The notes below the pieces were generated by a model that was given only the letters and a program-made list of their open reading frames with translations, made no database searches and was not told the origin of the DNA. Shown piece by piece: positions 37,111-44,889 of a stretch of DNA of 64,000 nt. A program made the position numbers and the translations under genes. Within the stretch, counting starts at the first letter, position 1. Every line of letters starts with the position of its first letter. Source of the stretch: Kibdelosporangium banguiense (GTDB taxonomy: Bacteria > Actinomycetota > Actinomycetes > Mycobacteriales > Pseudonocardiaceae); the NCBI RefSeq assembly GCF_017876405.1, contig NZ_JAGINW010000001.1, positions 10,243,203 through 10,307,202 of the forward strand, given 5' to 3'.

Positions 37111-38011
37111 GACCCGTATCGACGCGTCGCAGGACATGTCCGTCGAGGACCGCACCCTTGACGGTCCTCATGGCCCGCTGCGGGTGCGTGTCTACGAACC
37201 CTCGAAGCGCAACGCCCGCGGAATCGGTTTCGTCTGGGCGCACGGTGGAACGTGGTCGTTCGGTGATCTGGACTTCCCCGAGGCACATGGTGTCTCGCTG
37301 GCGCTCGCCGCCGCCGGGATCACGGTCGTGTCAGTCGACTACCAGCTCGCCGCGGTACCGGAACCTTACGTGGCCGCCGGTCTGCCCGCCCGCGACGGAG
37401 TGTTCTTCCCGATCGCGTCCGAAGAGGTCACTGCTGTTTTTCAATGGGCATCAACGGAATCCGGCCTGCCGGTGCGCGCCTGGTCGCTCGGCGGCGGGAG
37501 TGCCGGCGGCAATCTCGCGGCCGGAGCGTGCCTGCGACTCCGCGACCGCGGTGAGCCGATGCCGCGCACGCTCGTCCTGGCCTATGCGGCCCTGCACGCC
37601 ACACTCCCGGCACCTTCGGATGAACTCGCGAAGAAGGCCACTGCCGCACCCTCGAGGTTCCTGCCGCCCGACCTGGACTTCAAGGAGCTCTACCGGTCGC
37701 TCGTGCTCAACTACGTCGGGAACGAGGAACAACTCGAGTCCCCCTACGCCTTCCCGGGTGGACACGATCTGCGCGGACTTCCGCCGGTCTTCGTGCTCAA
37801 CTCCGACAGCGATTTCCTTCGCACCTCCGGCGAACAGTTCGCCGCCGAACTCGCCTCCGCGGGCGTGGACGTACTGCAGATCCGGGAGAACGGCACCGTC
37901 CACGGGCACCTCATGGAGCCCGAGCGCGACGATTCGGTACGCAGCTTTCGTCGCATCGTGGCTTGGTTGTCGTCCGAGGATCTTGTCGGGACGGCACACG
38001 AGACCGCCTGA
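37100..38011 (+). CDS. Alpha/beta hydrolase (HSL/esterase type)
   Basis: A 303-residue cytoplasmic hydrolase. The oxyanion-hole motif is AHGGTW (about residues 49-54), the nucleophile is Ser134 in GGGSAGGN, an Asp lies in NSDSDFLR and a His in TVHGHLM near the end. This is the hormone-sensitive-lipase family of esterases. Its start lies inside the end of the GH2 gene. In this operon it probably removes acetyl or other ester groups from the sugar before glycosidase action. Confidence 0.83.
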   Translation: MTSETRIDASQDMSVEDRTLDGPHGPLRVRVYEPSKRNARGIGFVWAHGGTWSFGDLDFPEAHGVSLALAAAGITVVSVDYQLAAVPEPYVAAGLPARDGVFFPIASEEVTAVFQWASTESGLPVRAWSLGGGSAGGNLAAGACLRLRDRGEPMPRTLVLAYAALHATLPAPSDELAKKATAAPSRFLPPDLDFKELYRSLVLNYVGNEEQLESPYAFPGGHDLRGLPPVFVLNSDSDFLRTSGEQFAAELASAGVDVLQIRENGTVHGHLMEPERDDSVRSFRRIVAWLSSEDLVGTAHETA

Positions 38012-38023
38012 AACCTGTCCGGC

Positions 38024-39595
38024 ATGACGATGATCCCGACACCGGTGTGCACCAGCCCGGACGGCAATGAATTCGATCTCGCCGCCACCCGCTCCCTGTC
38101 GGTGGGTGACGCGGCACTTGTCCCGCTCGCCGAGACTTTCCGCGCCACACTGCGGCATCTCACCGGCATCGAGCTGCCCGCGCCGACCATGGAGGCGGCC
38201 GTGTCCGCCCGCCCCGCGCTACGGATCGAGTCCGGTGCGACGGAGGCCGCACTGCCGCCTCCGACCGGACGGCGAGCCGACGACGGCGACCCCCGATGCG
38301 AATTCTCCGTGCTCGAGATCGGCGAGCACGGAATTCGGGTCCGGGCAGAGCATCCCGAAGGCCTGCACCGCGGGCTGACGTCGATCGTTCAGCACGCCGG
38401 GATCGGCTCCGGCCGCGTGCCGTGCGGACGCATCTGCGACGCGCCTCGGTTCGCCTGGCGCGGGCTGTCGGTCGACGTAGCCCGGACATTCGTTCCCGTG
38501 GCCGAACTCAAGCGCGTGGTCGACATGCTCTCGCTCTACAAGATGAACGTGCTGCACCTGCATCTCACCGACAACGAGGGCTGGCGGCTGGAAATCGAGT
38601 CCTGGCCACGCCTGACGGAGGCCGGCGCACGTGGCATCCATCCCGGCCACTACACGAAGGACGAGTTCCGCGCCATAGTCGCCTATGCCCGTGAACGCTT
38701 CGTCACGGTCGTGCCGGAAATCGACTTTCCCGGACACGTCGGCGCGGTGCTCGCGGCTCACCCGGAGCTTGGTCAGGAGGCCCCGGACAGTGACATGCCG
38801 ATGCCGACCGGCCACCTCGCTGCGGACTCCGAACTCGTGTGGCGGTTCGTGCGCGATGTGCTCACCGAAGTCGCGGACATCACGGAGGGTGCCTACATCC
38901 ACATCGGCGGCGACGAGGCATTCGCGATGACCGATGACGATCATGCCCGGTTCGTCTCCCGCGCGGTGCGTCTCGTGCGGGGACTCGGCAAGAAGGTCAT
39001 CGGGTGGCAGGAGACGGTGCGCGGCGACGTGGGACCGGACGAGATCATCCAGCACTGGATCGACTTCGCCTCGCAGGCGGCGGCCACTGCTGTGGCAGGG
39101 CTTGCGGACGAGGCCGCGTTCTACGTCACGATGTTCGCCAAAGCTGCCGCCGATCTGCCGAAGGCCGCGGCGAAGGGCACAGGTGTCCTGCTCTCACCCA
39201 CCGCGCACGCCTACCTCGACCGGCCGCACGGCGATCCGTCCGCCGATCCGGACCAGGAGACGAGACGGTCGCGGCTGGGAATGCAAAGGTACCCGGCGAC
39301 TTCCCTCGAGGCGTTCGCGAACTGGGAGCCACTCGCCGCCGCACCGGAGATCGAACCTCCGGCGATCGTCGGCGTCGAGGCCGCGCTCTGGTGCGAGACC
39401 GTCCGGAACATGGCCGACCTCGAGCAGTTGCTCCTCCCTCGCCTCCCCGGCGTCGCCGAGGCGGCATGGGCGCAGCCAGGCCGATTCACGTGGCCGGAAC
39501 ATCGCGATCGGCTGGCCCTGCAGGCACGGATGTGGCAGCGGGCGACGTGGCGGTGGTATCAGGCCAATTCCGTGGACTGGCCCGCCGGAAGCTGA
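38024..39595 (+). CDS. GH20 beta-N-acetylhexosaminidase
   Basis: A 523-residue protein with the GH20b-like N-terminal alpha/beta domain (about 1-145) and a TIM barrel. The catalytic pair is Asp297-Glu298 in HIGGDEAF, used in substrate-assisted retaining catalysis. Other family motifs are RGLSVDVART, NVLHLHLTDNEGWRLEI and PEIDFPGHVGA. There is no signal peptide. The ATG at 38024 is followed by another at 38030; the ribosome site is weak, 12 nt after the previous stop. Its presence indicates that the target glycan contains N-acetylhexosamine. Confidence 0.9.
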   Translation: MTMIPTPVCTSPDGNEFDLAATRSLSVGDAALVPLAETFRATLRHLTGIELPAPTMEAAVSARPALRIESGATEAALPPPTGRRADDGDPRCEFSVLEIGEHGIRVRAEHPEGLHRGLTSIVQHAGIGSGRVPCGRICDAPRFAWRGLSVDVARTFVPVAELKRVVDMLSLYKMNVLHLHLTDNEGWRLEIESWPRLTEAGARGIHPGHYTKDEFRAIVAYARERFVTVVPEIDFPGHVGAVLAAHPELGQEAPDSDMPMPTGHLAADSELVWRFVRDVLTEVADITEGAYIHIGGDEAFAMTDDDHARFVSRAVRLVRGLGKKVIGWQETVRGDVGPDEIIQHWIDFASQAAATAVAGLADEAAFYVTMFAKAAADLPKAAAKGTGVLLSPTAHAYLDRPHGDPSADPDQETRRSRLGMQRYPATSLEAFANWEPLAAAPEIEPPAIVGVEAALWCETVRNMADLEQLLLPRLPGVAEAAWAQPGRFTWPEHRDRLALQARMWQRATWRWYQANSVDWPAGS

Positions 39596-39624
39596 GGACA
39601 CGCTCGTTCACAGTCCACTGTGGC

Positions 39625-39726
39625 CTAGCGTTTGCCGTCCAGCCACACCTTCTTGACGCCCGCGAACTGATCCCTGGCCGGGCCTACCGATTGCGGCAGG
39701 CCCGGCACCCAGGCACGGTCGCCTCT
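39625..39726 (-). pseudogene. Short gene-tail remnant ending in GVKKVWLDGKR
   Basis: Directly after the stop of the 353-residue gene, the same frame continues for 33 codons to the stop at 39625, ending in FAGVKKVWLDGKR. This resembles GVRKVWLDGKR in the S8 protease of this window (near 57150), and also the C-terminal end of many amidohydrolases. There is no start codon or ribosome site. It is probably debris of a lost gene; which family is uncertain. Confidence 0.35.
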
Positions 39727-40788
39727 TCACTCCTCGCAGCGCTCTGTCACCGCGAAGGTCGTGCCACTGAGCATCTCTCCGACGGGGGTCGTGGCCCAGG
39801 CGGCAAGGTGCTCCGGTCGTTCTGCGCTCCGGTTCAGCAGGTCAACGATCTCTTCAACGGCAGGAGGAGCCGGCTGAACGCAACGAAGGATCGGCTCGCC
39901 CCGGGCGGAGCTGTTCTCCTCGCCGGAATCGCCGGACTCCTCGATCCACCGGCCGATCTCGACCCTCCACTCGTCACGACCGGGGTCGCGGCGCGGGAGC
40001 GGGGCATCCACATTGAGGTAGTGACCGCGGTACGGCCAATGATCGACTGTGATCGTGAAGTCGTCCAGGAACGTGAGCTCATGGTTCGCGCACTTCCGGT
40101 CCGCGTCGAGAAGCAGCCGCAGGTCTGTGGCCGCTGTCCTGATCTGCTCGGTGGTGGCGTCCCGCTCCAGGCGGTTCAAGCGGTCGCGAGTCTCGTCACT
40201 CAGTCCGTCGAACCCGTCGGCGATCGCTACGAGCGGGCTACCGAAATCACACAGGCGCCGATTCTCCGGCTGAAGTACGCAGACATCGGGTTCCTCGTCG
40301 GGATCCTCGGCCAATGCGTCGCGCAGTCCATGCGCTTCAGACTCGAGTTCGGCCGCGATCGCTTGCTGCACCGGCGCGGGCACGGCCGCCACGGCATCGT
40401 CCAGATCGGACAGTGCGTGATACAGCAGGACCTTCACCTGCTCGTACCACAGGCTGTGCGCGCCCTCCAGCAAGTCGGCACGCGCGGTTTGATCGGTCAG
40501 CGCGGCAACATGCTCCTGCGGGTAGGAAGCGGCGAGATATTCCTCGTGGCAGTCCCGCAGTTCCGCGGTCTGCTCTGACAGGCAGACGGTGCCATCGCCT
40601 TCGGTCTCCCACACGCTGACAGGTACGGTGGCGCAGGCGGAGATCCGGTTGAGCGCATCAACGATCGGCAGGGCAAGCGTCGCGTCGGCCACGCTCGTGA
40701 CGGTTGACGACCGCACACCGCCAGGCTCGCGGTAGGTGGCCAGGATCTGCACTTTTCCACGGCTGGGATGCTGCGAGTAGATGGTCAA
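39727..40788 (-). CDS. Unrecognised 353-residue acidic protein
   Basis: A long, clean frame with actinomycete-like codon use and a TTG start after AAGGG at 7 nt. I do not recognise a family. The sequence is soluble and acidic, with helix-rich middle parts (SLWYEQVKVLLYHALSDLDD, and a Leu/Arg-rich helix at about 215-250) and a C-terminal RWIEESGD region. There is no signal peptide or membrane span. It is flanked by gene fragments on both sides, which suggests an inserted or surviving island gene. Confidence 0.6.
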   Translation of the reverse strand: MTIYSQHPSRGKVQILATYREPGGVRSSTVTSVADATLALPIVDALNRISACATVPVSVWETEGDGTVCLSEQTAELRDCHEEYLAASYPQEHVAALTDQTARADLLEGAHSLWYEQVKVLLYHALSDLDDAVAAVPAPVQQAIAAELESEAHGLRDALAEDPDEEPDVCVLQPENRRLCDFGSPLVAIADGFDGLSDETRDRLNRLERDATTEQIRTAATDLRLLLDADRKCANHELTFLDDFTITVDHWPYRGHYLNVDAPLPRRDPGRDEWRVEIGRWIEESGDSGEENSSARGEPILRCVQPAPPAVEEIVDLLNRSAERPEHLAAWATTPVGEMLSGTTFAVTERCEE

Positions 40789-41099
40789 GTGGATGCCCTT
40801 TCAACCAATGCGTCCACAATGGACCGCATCGGCGGATACTGGAAAGCACGGGGAACGAGGCGGTGGCGAAGGCGCGTTCCAGCGCTCCATGCCTCAAGGG
40901 GATGCCGGCGGTGGCTCAGGTCCGATCCCAAGCTCCGTGCCTGATCTCGACGGTACAGCACGGCGCAACGCACTTTGGCGATCTCGCCGAACCGAGCCGA
41001 TCGGCTCGACTTGTCCAGCCGATCTGCCGGAGACCGTGTCCATCCGACGGGTCTCACGGACATGAGATCATCTCGGGACGCTCGGCGAGCACGGCACCG

Positions 41100-41141
41100 G
41101 GCTTCATCGGGACTCCGATCATCTGCGGCGTGCTCATCTCC
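41100..41141 (+). pseudogene. Decayed fragment of a GH78 rhamnosidase gene
   Basis: GGCTTCATCGGGAC and the bases after it match nucleotides 20706-20747 of the intact GH78 gene at 37 of 42 positions. The translated piece reads GFIGTPIICGVL against GFIGTPIICDAL. Just upstream a single extra G relative to the intact gene breaks the frame. The surrounding 40789-41228 region (440 bp) holds no intact gene, only this fragment and the promoter of the XRE gene. It is a relic of a paralogue or a partial duplication. Confidence 0.6.
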
Positions 41142-41228
41142 GCGATCGATCGAGTCAAGTTCGATAGGATCGAACAGACTCGCGCGTGAGCTGAACCTGT
41201 TCCCGCGCAGCACCCCGGGGAGGATCCG

Positions 41229-41849
41229 TTGCGCAGCTCGGAACGTCGCGACCAGCAGCAGGCCGAGACCAGTTCGGACCAGGTCGGCGCCCGGATGCGC
41301 CAGTTCCGCACCGAGCGCGGCCTGACGCTGCGCGGGCTGTCCGCCCGCGCGGGGCTCTCCATCGGGTTCCTGTCCCAGGTCGAGCGTGGTGTTTCATCGA
41401 TCGGCCTCACCGCGCTCAAGAGCGTGGCCGAGGCCCTTGACCGGCCGGTCGCGGAATTCTTCCAGGACGACGACGTACCAACGTCCGTCGACGAGGAGAC
41501 GCCGCTCCCCCGCCACTTCACGCTGACCAGGGCGGAGAGCGGCGCGACGGAGTACGTGTCCGGTCAGGTGACCTACCGGATGCTTTCCGACCGGGGACCC
41601 GACCTGGTGCTGGAGCCGATGGTGGTGCACATCGCCCCTGGTGGCAGCCGCGAGGAGGCGTATGCGCACGCCGGCGAGGAATTCGCCTACGTGGTGACCG
41701 GCGAGCTGCTCTACGAGGTCGAGGGCGTCGAGCACCGGCTGCGCCCGGGCGACAGCGTCCACCTTCGCTCCAGCGTGCCGCACAGCATGTACAACGACAC
41801 CGAGCAAGTAACGACGGTGGTCTCGGTGGTCACCCCCCGGCTGTTCTGA
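41229..41849 (+). CDS. XRE-family regulator with cupin domain
   Basis: A 206-residue protein. The HTH covers about residues 20-78 (LTLRGLSARAGLSIGFLSQV). The cupin sensor barrel is at about 125-200 (AHAGEEFAYVVTGELLYEVE, then RPGDSVHLRSSVPHSMYN). The TTG start follows GGGAGG at 5 nt. This class usually senses a small catabolic substrate and controls a neighbouring pathway. It converges on the end of the ten-gene Hyu operon, 43 bp away. Between them a small CGTG/CACG hairpin followed by TTTTTT at 41879-41884 may terminate it. Confidence 0.88.
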   Translation: MRSSERRDQQQAETSSDQVGARMRQFRTERGLTLRGLSARAGLSIGFLSQVERGVSSIGLTALKSVAEALDRPVAEFFQDDDVPTSVDEETPLPRHFTLTRAESGATEYVSGQVTYRMLSDRGPDLVLEPMVVHIAPGGSREEAYAHAGEEFAYVVTGELLYEVEGVEHRLRPGDSVHLRSSVPHSMYNDTEQVTTVVSVVTPRLF

Positions 41850-41892
41850 AACCAGGGGCGTGTTCACTCTCACGAAACTTTTTTCGGCACCC

Positions 41893-42924
41893 CTAGCGTG
41901 TGGCCAGGGCGTCCGCGGCCGGTTCGCGGCGGAGCAGCGGCAGCACGGCGGTACCCAGCAACTCCACGCCCTGCTCGTCGGTGAGTCCGTGCGGGGTGCC
42001 GAACTCGACCCGCCGTACCCCCGCGTCGATCAGCGCCTGCGCCTGCTCGGCCACCTGCTCCGGCGTACCGGCGAACGCGAAGAGGTCCAGTACGTCGTCG
42101 GGGATGAGCTGGCCGGCCGCGACGTGGTCTCCGGCATCTACGAGCGCGGTGACCCGGGCGAGCAGGTCAGCCGGTACGTCCGCTGTCGGGTCCAGGTCGG
42201 CGACGACGGCCAGATACATCGCGACCTCCGTGCGGGCGCGGGCCCGGGCAGCCGCACCGTCCTGGTCCACCACCGTGACCGCGCCCAGCACGACGCCGAC
42301 ATCCTCGACCGGCCGCCCGGCGGGGTCGGTGCCCGCGCGCAGCCGTTCGCGGATCACGCCGACCATTCCTGGGTTGGCGCTGCCGCCCACCTTGATCTCC
42401 GCGGCGATCCGTCCGGCCAGCGCTGCGCCGCGTGCGCCCCACGCGCCGAGCAGCAAGGGCGGGTCGGGCCGCCGCACGCGGTAGCGCAGTGCGGTGCCCG
42501 GCGCGAGCGTGAAGATGTCGCCGGTGAAGCCGTCGGTGTCGCCGCGCAGCAGCCGGTACATGACTTCGGCGCACTCACGGAGCGCGATGAGCGGCCGCGG
42601 CTGGGCGATGCCGACCGCGCCGAGCCAGGTGCCGCGCGCCAGGCCCAGGTACGCCCGCCCGTCCGAGGCGAGATCGAGGGCGGCGACTTGGCCCGCTATC
42701 TCGTAAGGCGCCATCGAGTACGGGTTGAGGCACGCCGGACCGAGTCGTACCCGCTCGGTTGCGGCGGCCATCTCCAGCAGGGGGAAGATCGGCGGCTGGT
42801 ACATCAGATCGCCGAACACGGTCAGCACGTCGAAGCCGCACGCTTCAGCGAGGCGAGCGAGGCGGGAGTACGTACCGGCCGGCTTGTCGCTCTGCAGTCC
42901 CAGCCCGATCTCAGCCCGGGTCAT
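41893..42924 (-). CDS. LLM-class flavin/F420-dependent oxidoreductase
   Basis: A 343-residue luciferase-like TIM-barrel protein. MTRAEIGLGLQSDKP opens the first strand, followed by LARLAEACGFDVLTV, AAATERVRLGPACLNPY and DLASDGRAYLGLARG, all typical of F420-dependent members (for example methylene-H4MPT reductase-like and Mycobacterium LLM proteins). Whether it uses F420 or FMN is not decided by sequence alone. The ATG at 42924 overlaps the previous stop (ATGA), so the protein starts there. It is the last gene of the Hyu operon and presumably carries out a redox or monooxygenase step on its substrate. Confidence 0.85.
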   Translation of the reverse strand: MTRAEIGLGLQSDKPAGTYSRLARLAEACGFDVLTVFGDLMYQPPIFPLLEMAAATERVRLGPACLNPYSMAPYEIAGQVAALDLASDGRAYLGLARGTWLGAVGIAQPRPLIALRECAEVMYRLLRGDTDGFTGDIFTLAPGTALRYRVRRPDPPLLLGAWGARGAALAGRIAAEIKVGGSANPGMVGVIRERLRAGTDPAGRPVEDVGVVLGAVTVVDQDGAAARARARTEVAMYLAVVADLDPTADVPADLLARVTALVDAGDHVAAGQLIPDDVLDLFAFAGTPEQVAEQAQALIDAGVRRVEFGTPHGLTDEQGVELLGTAVLPLLRREPAADALATR

Positions 42925-43235
42925 GTGAGGTCGCTCGAGTTCATTCGCCGCCGGCCGGTGCGCTCGACCCGCATCACGAGCCGCTCTTCCGGGTCCGGGC
43001 AGGCGAAGTGCGAGTCCTGCGCGAGCCAGTCGCCGGGCGGCACGTCCCGCTGCTTGGCGGCGAGGAAGGGCAGGACGGCGGCGAGCGCGTACACGCAGAA
43101 GTGCTTGCCCTCCGGCAGTGTGAGGTGGGCACTGTCGGTCAGCTCGAAGTAGTCGCCGACCGCCATCCCGCAGACCGAGCGCCCTTCGATGCGGTCCACG
43201 GATACGCGCAGGTCGTACAGCTCCATGTCCGTCAC
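42921..43235 (-). CDS. TIGR04076-like small protein
   Basis: A 104-residue protein with the pattern RIEGRSVCGMAVGDYFELTD, then PEGKHFCVYALAAVLPFLAA, then a downstream DPEERLVMRVER strand. This resembles the TIGR04076 family of unknown function, with conserved Cys and the GD-x-F motif. The GTG at 43235 overlaps the stop of the previous gene (GTGA), which decides the start; an ATG at 43226 is also there. It is often placed next to catabolic operons, but no biochemical role is established. Confidence 0.65.
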   Translation of the reverse strand: MTDMELYDLRVSVDRIEGRSVCGMAVGDYFELTDSAHLTLPEGKHFCVYALAAVLPFLAAKQRDVPPGDWLAQDSHFACPDPEERLVMRVERTGRRRMNSSDLT

Positions 43236-43630
43236 GGCAGGACCCTTTCCGCATGGTGGTGCACGATGAGCCAACGGCCGCCGTCCCGGCGGAGCACGTC
43301 GGTGACTCTGGTCTCGTCAGCCTGAGCTGCTCCAGCTGGCACGGCCACCAGCACGTATCGGGCGGCGGCGGTGTCGTTCCATACGTCTACCCGTAGGTCA
43401 GTGGCGGCGAGCCGGTCCAGCTGCGGACGATGCCCGGCCGCGTCCCGGGTGTCCCGGTACGCGTCCAGTTCGGCACGGGTGCGCAGGGGCCCGGGCAGGT
43501 GCGTTTCCCAGGTGGTGACGTGCGGGTGCAGGTAGCTGTCGAACCGATCGCGGTCGCCGGCTTGGAACGCGTCATACATGTCGGCGATGCCGGCGGCGAT
43601 CAGCGCCGTGTCCGAGTCTGGGTGCCTCAT
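43232..43630 (-). CDS. NTF2-like (SnoaL/DUF4440-type) protein
   Basis: A 132-residue cone-shaped alpha+beta fold candidate. An N-terminal helix (IAAGIADMYDAFQAGDRDRF) is followed by HPHVTTWETHLPGPLRTRAE and a sheet ending in DGGRWLIVHHHAERV. Members bind small molecules or act as isomerases, lyases or cyclases. The ATG at 43630 overlaps the stop of the amidohydrolase gene (ATGA). Its position in the Hyu operon suggests a role on a pathway intermediate. Confidence 0.78.
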   Translation of the reverse strand: MRHPDSDTALIAAGIADMYDAFQAGDRDRFDSYLHPHVTTWETHLPGPLRTRAELDAYRDTRDAAGHRPQLDRLAATDLRVDVWNDTAAARYVLVAVPAGAAQADETRVTDVLRRDGGRWLIVHHHAERVLP

Positions 43631-44889
43631 CCCACGCTCCATCCTGCCTGGTCGTCGCGGACCACTCGGCCGCCGGTCATCACCCAGCGCACGCCCCGGA
43701 ACGCGGACGTGTGCGCCGCCGGGTCGGCGTCCATCGCGATCAGGTCGGCAAACCGTCCAGGTTGGACAGTGCCGAGGTCGTCCGTCGCACCGAGCCAGCG
43801 CACCGGCCCGAGTGTGCCCGCATACAGGGCGCGGGCTGGCCCGATGCCCGTTTCGGACATGTATTCCAGCTCGCGTACCGAGGCAGTGGTGCCCTCGAAG
43901 TGCCAGAACGGTGGCATGTCACTGCCGAGCAGCACCTCGACGCCGGCTGCCACCGCAGTCGCGTAGCTGTCCAGGTGCCGAGGGCCGGCGCCGAGCGACC
44001 GGGCTTGCATCCACTCCGGCACACCGAGCTCGTCGAAAAACTCCTTGCACCGCGTCACCAGCAGCGTGGGTACGAGGGCAGTGCCGCGCTCGGCCATCCG
44101 AGCGGCCACCGCCTCGGTGAGCTCGTAGCCGTGCTCGACGCAGTCCAGACCCAGCTCGACCGCCTCGGCGATCAGCTCAGCCGGACCGGCGTGCGCGGTG
44201 ACCCGCCGTCCCCACGCGTGCGCGGTCTCGATCACCGCAGCGAGCTCGTCCGGGAACAGCTGGCGCGTCGTGATTCGCTCGTGTTCGCCGGCGATGCCCC
44301 CGGAGATCATCACCTTGATCAGGTCAGCACCCGCCTTCACCTGGCTGCGTACGCCCCGGCGGAAACCGTCGGCGCCGTCGCACTCAAGGGTGTCCGGGTT
44401 GTCATGACCGTGCCCGCCGGTGCACACCAGCGCACGACCGGCGGTGAAGATACGCGGCCCGGGTACGCGGCCAGCGTTGATGGCCCGGCGCAAGGCGAAG
44501 TCGGCATGGTTGCTCTCGGCGACGCAGCGCACCGTCGTCACACCGGACAGCAGCGTGCGGCGGGCGCCGTCGGCCATGTACAGGGCGAGTTCGTGCGGAT
44601 TCATCGCCTTCACTCCGTCACCACCGGTGCCGGGCAGCGCGAGCGACAGGTGTGTATGCATGTTGACCAGCCCGGGTGTCAGGTACGCACCGCCGAGGTC
44701 CACTGTGGCGTGGTCCCCCGCCTCGCGCGCCTGAGCGAGCACCTCGGCACGCGGCCCTACGGCAGCGATCCGTTCGCCGCGTACCCACACCGCCCCGTCC
44801 GGCAGGGCAGGCACGCCTTCGACGACCCGTCCGTCCACAATGGCGCAACCGACCACCACAGTGGACGTACGCGCGTTTTCTTCGCTCAT
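43627..44889 (-). CDS. Amidohydrolase (imidazolonepropionase/Xaa-Pro dipeptidase-like)
   Basis: A 420-residue TIM-barrel metal hydrolase. Ligands: His78 and His80 in NMHTHL, Lys192 in ADLIKVMISGG (carboxylated bridging Lys in the family), His233 in TAHAG, His253 in VEHGYEL, and Asp324 in LLGSDMP. No signal peptide. It overlaps the HyuB gene at its start and the NTF2-like gene at its end, each by 4 nt. It likely hydrolyses an amide, cyclic imide or carbamoyl bond of the imported compound. Confidence 0.85.
   Translation of the reverse strand: MSEENARTSTVVVGCAIVDGRVVEGVPALPDGAVWVRGERIAAVGPRAEVLAQAREAGDHATVDLGGAYLTPGLVNMHTHLSLALPGTGGDGVKAMNPHELALYMADGARRTLLSGVTTVRCVAESNHADFALRRAINAGRVPGPRIFTAGRALVCTGGHGHDNPDTLECDGADGFRRGVRSQVKAGADLIKVMISGGIAGEHERITTRQLFPDELAAVIETAHAWGRRVTAHAGPAELIAEAVELGLDCVEHGYELTEAVAARMAERGTALVPTLLVTRCKEFFDELGVPEWMQARSLGAGPRHLDSYATAVAAGVEVLLGSDMPPFWHFEGTTASVRELEYMSETGIGPARALYAGTLGPVRWLGATDDLGTVQPGRFADLIAMDADPAAHTSAFRGVRWVMTGGRVVRDDQAGWSVG

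Noticed and set aside
41859..41884. Rho-independent terminator after the XRE-cupin gene
   Set aside because: The stem is only four base pairs (CGTG/CACG) although a T-run follows; it is mentioned only as a weak candidate in the gene entry.
42925..43254. Upstream extension of the LLM oxidoreductase frame
   Set aside because: It overlaps the TIGR04076-like gene and has low-complexity Arg/Ala content; the ATG at 42924 begins the family homology.
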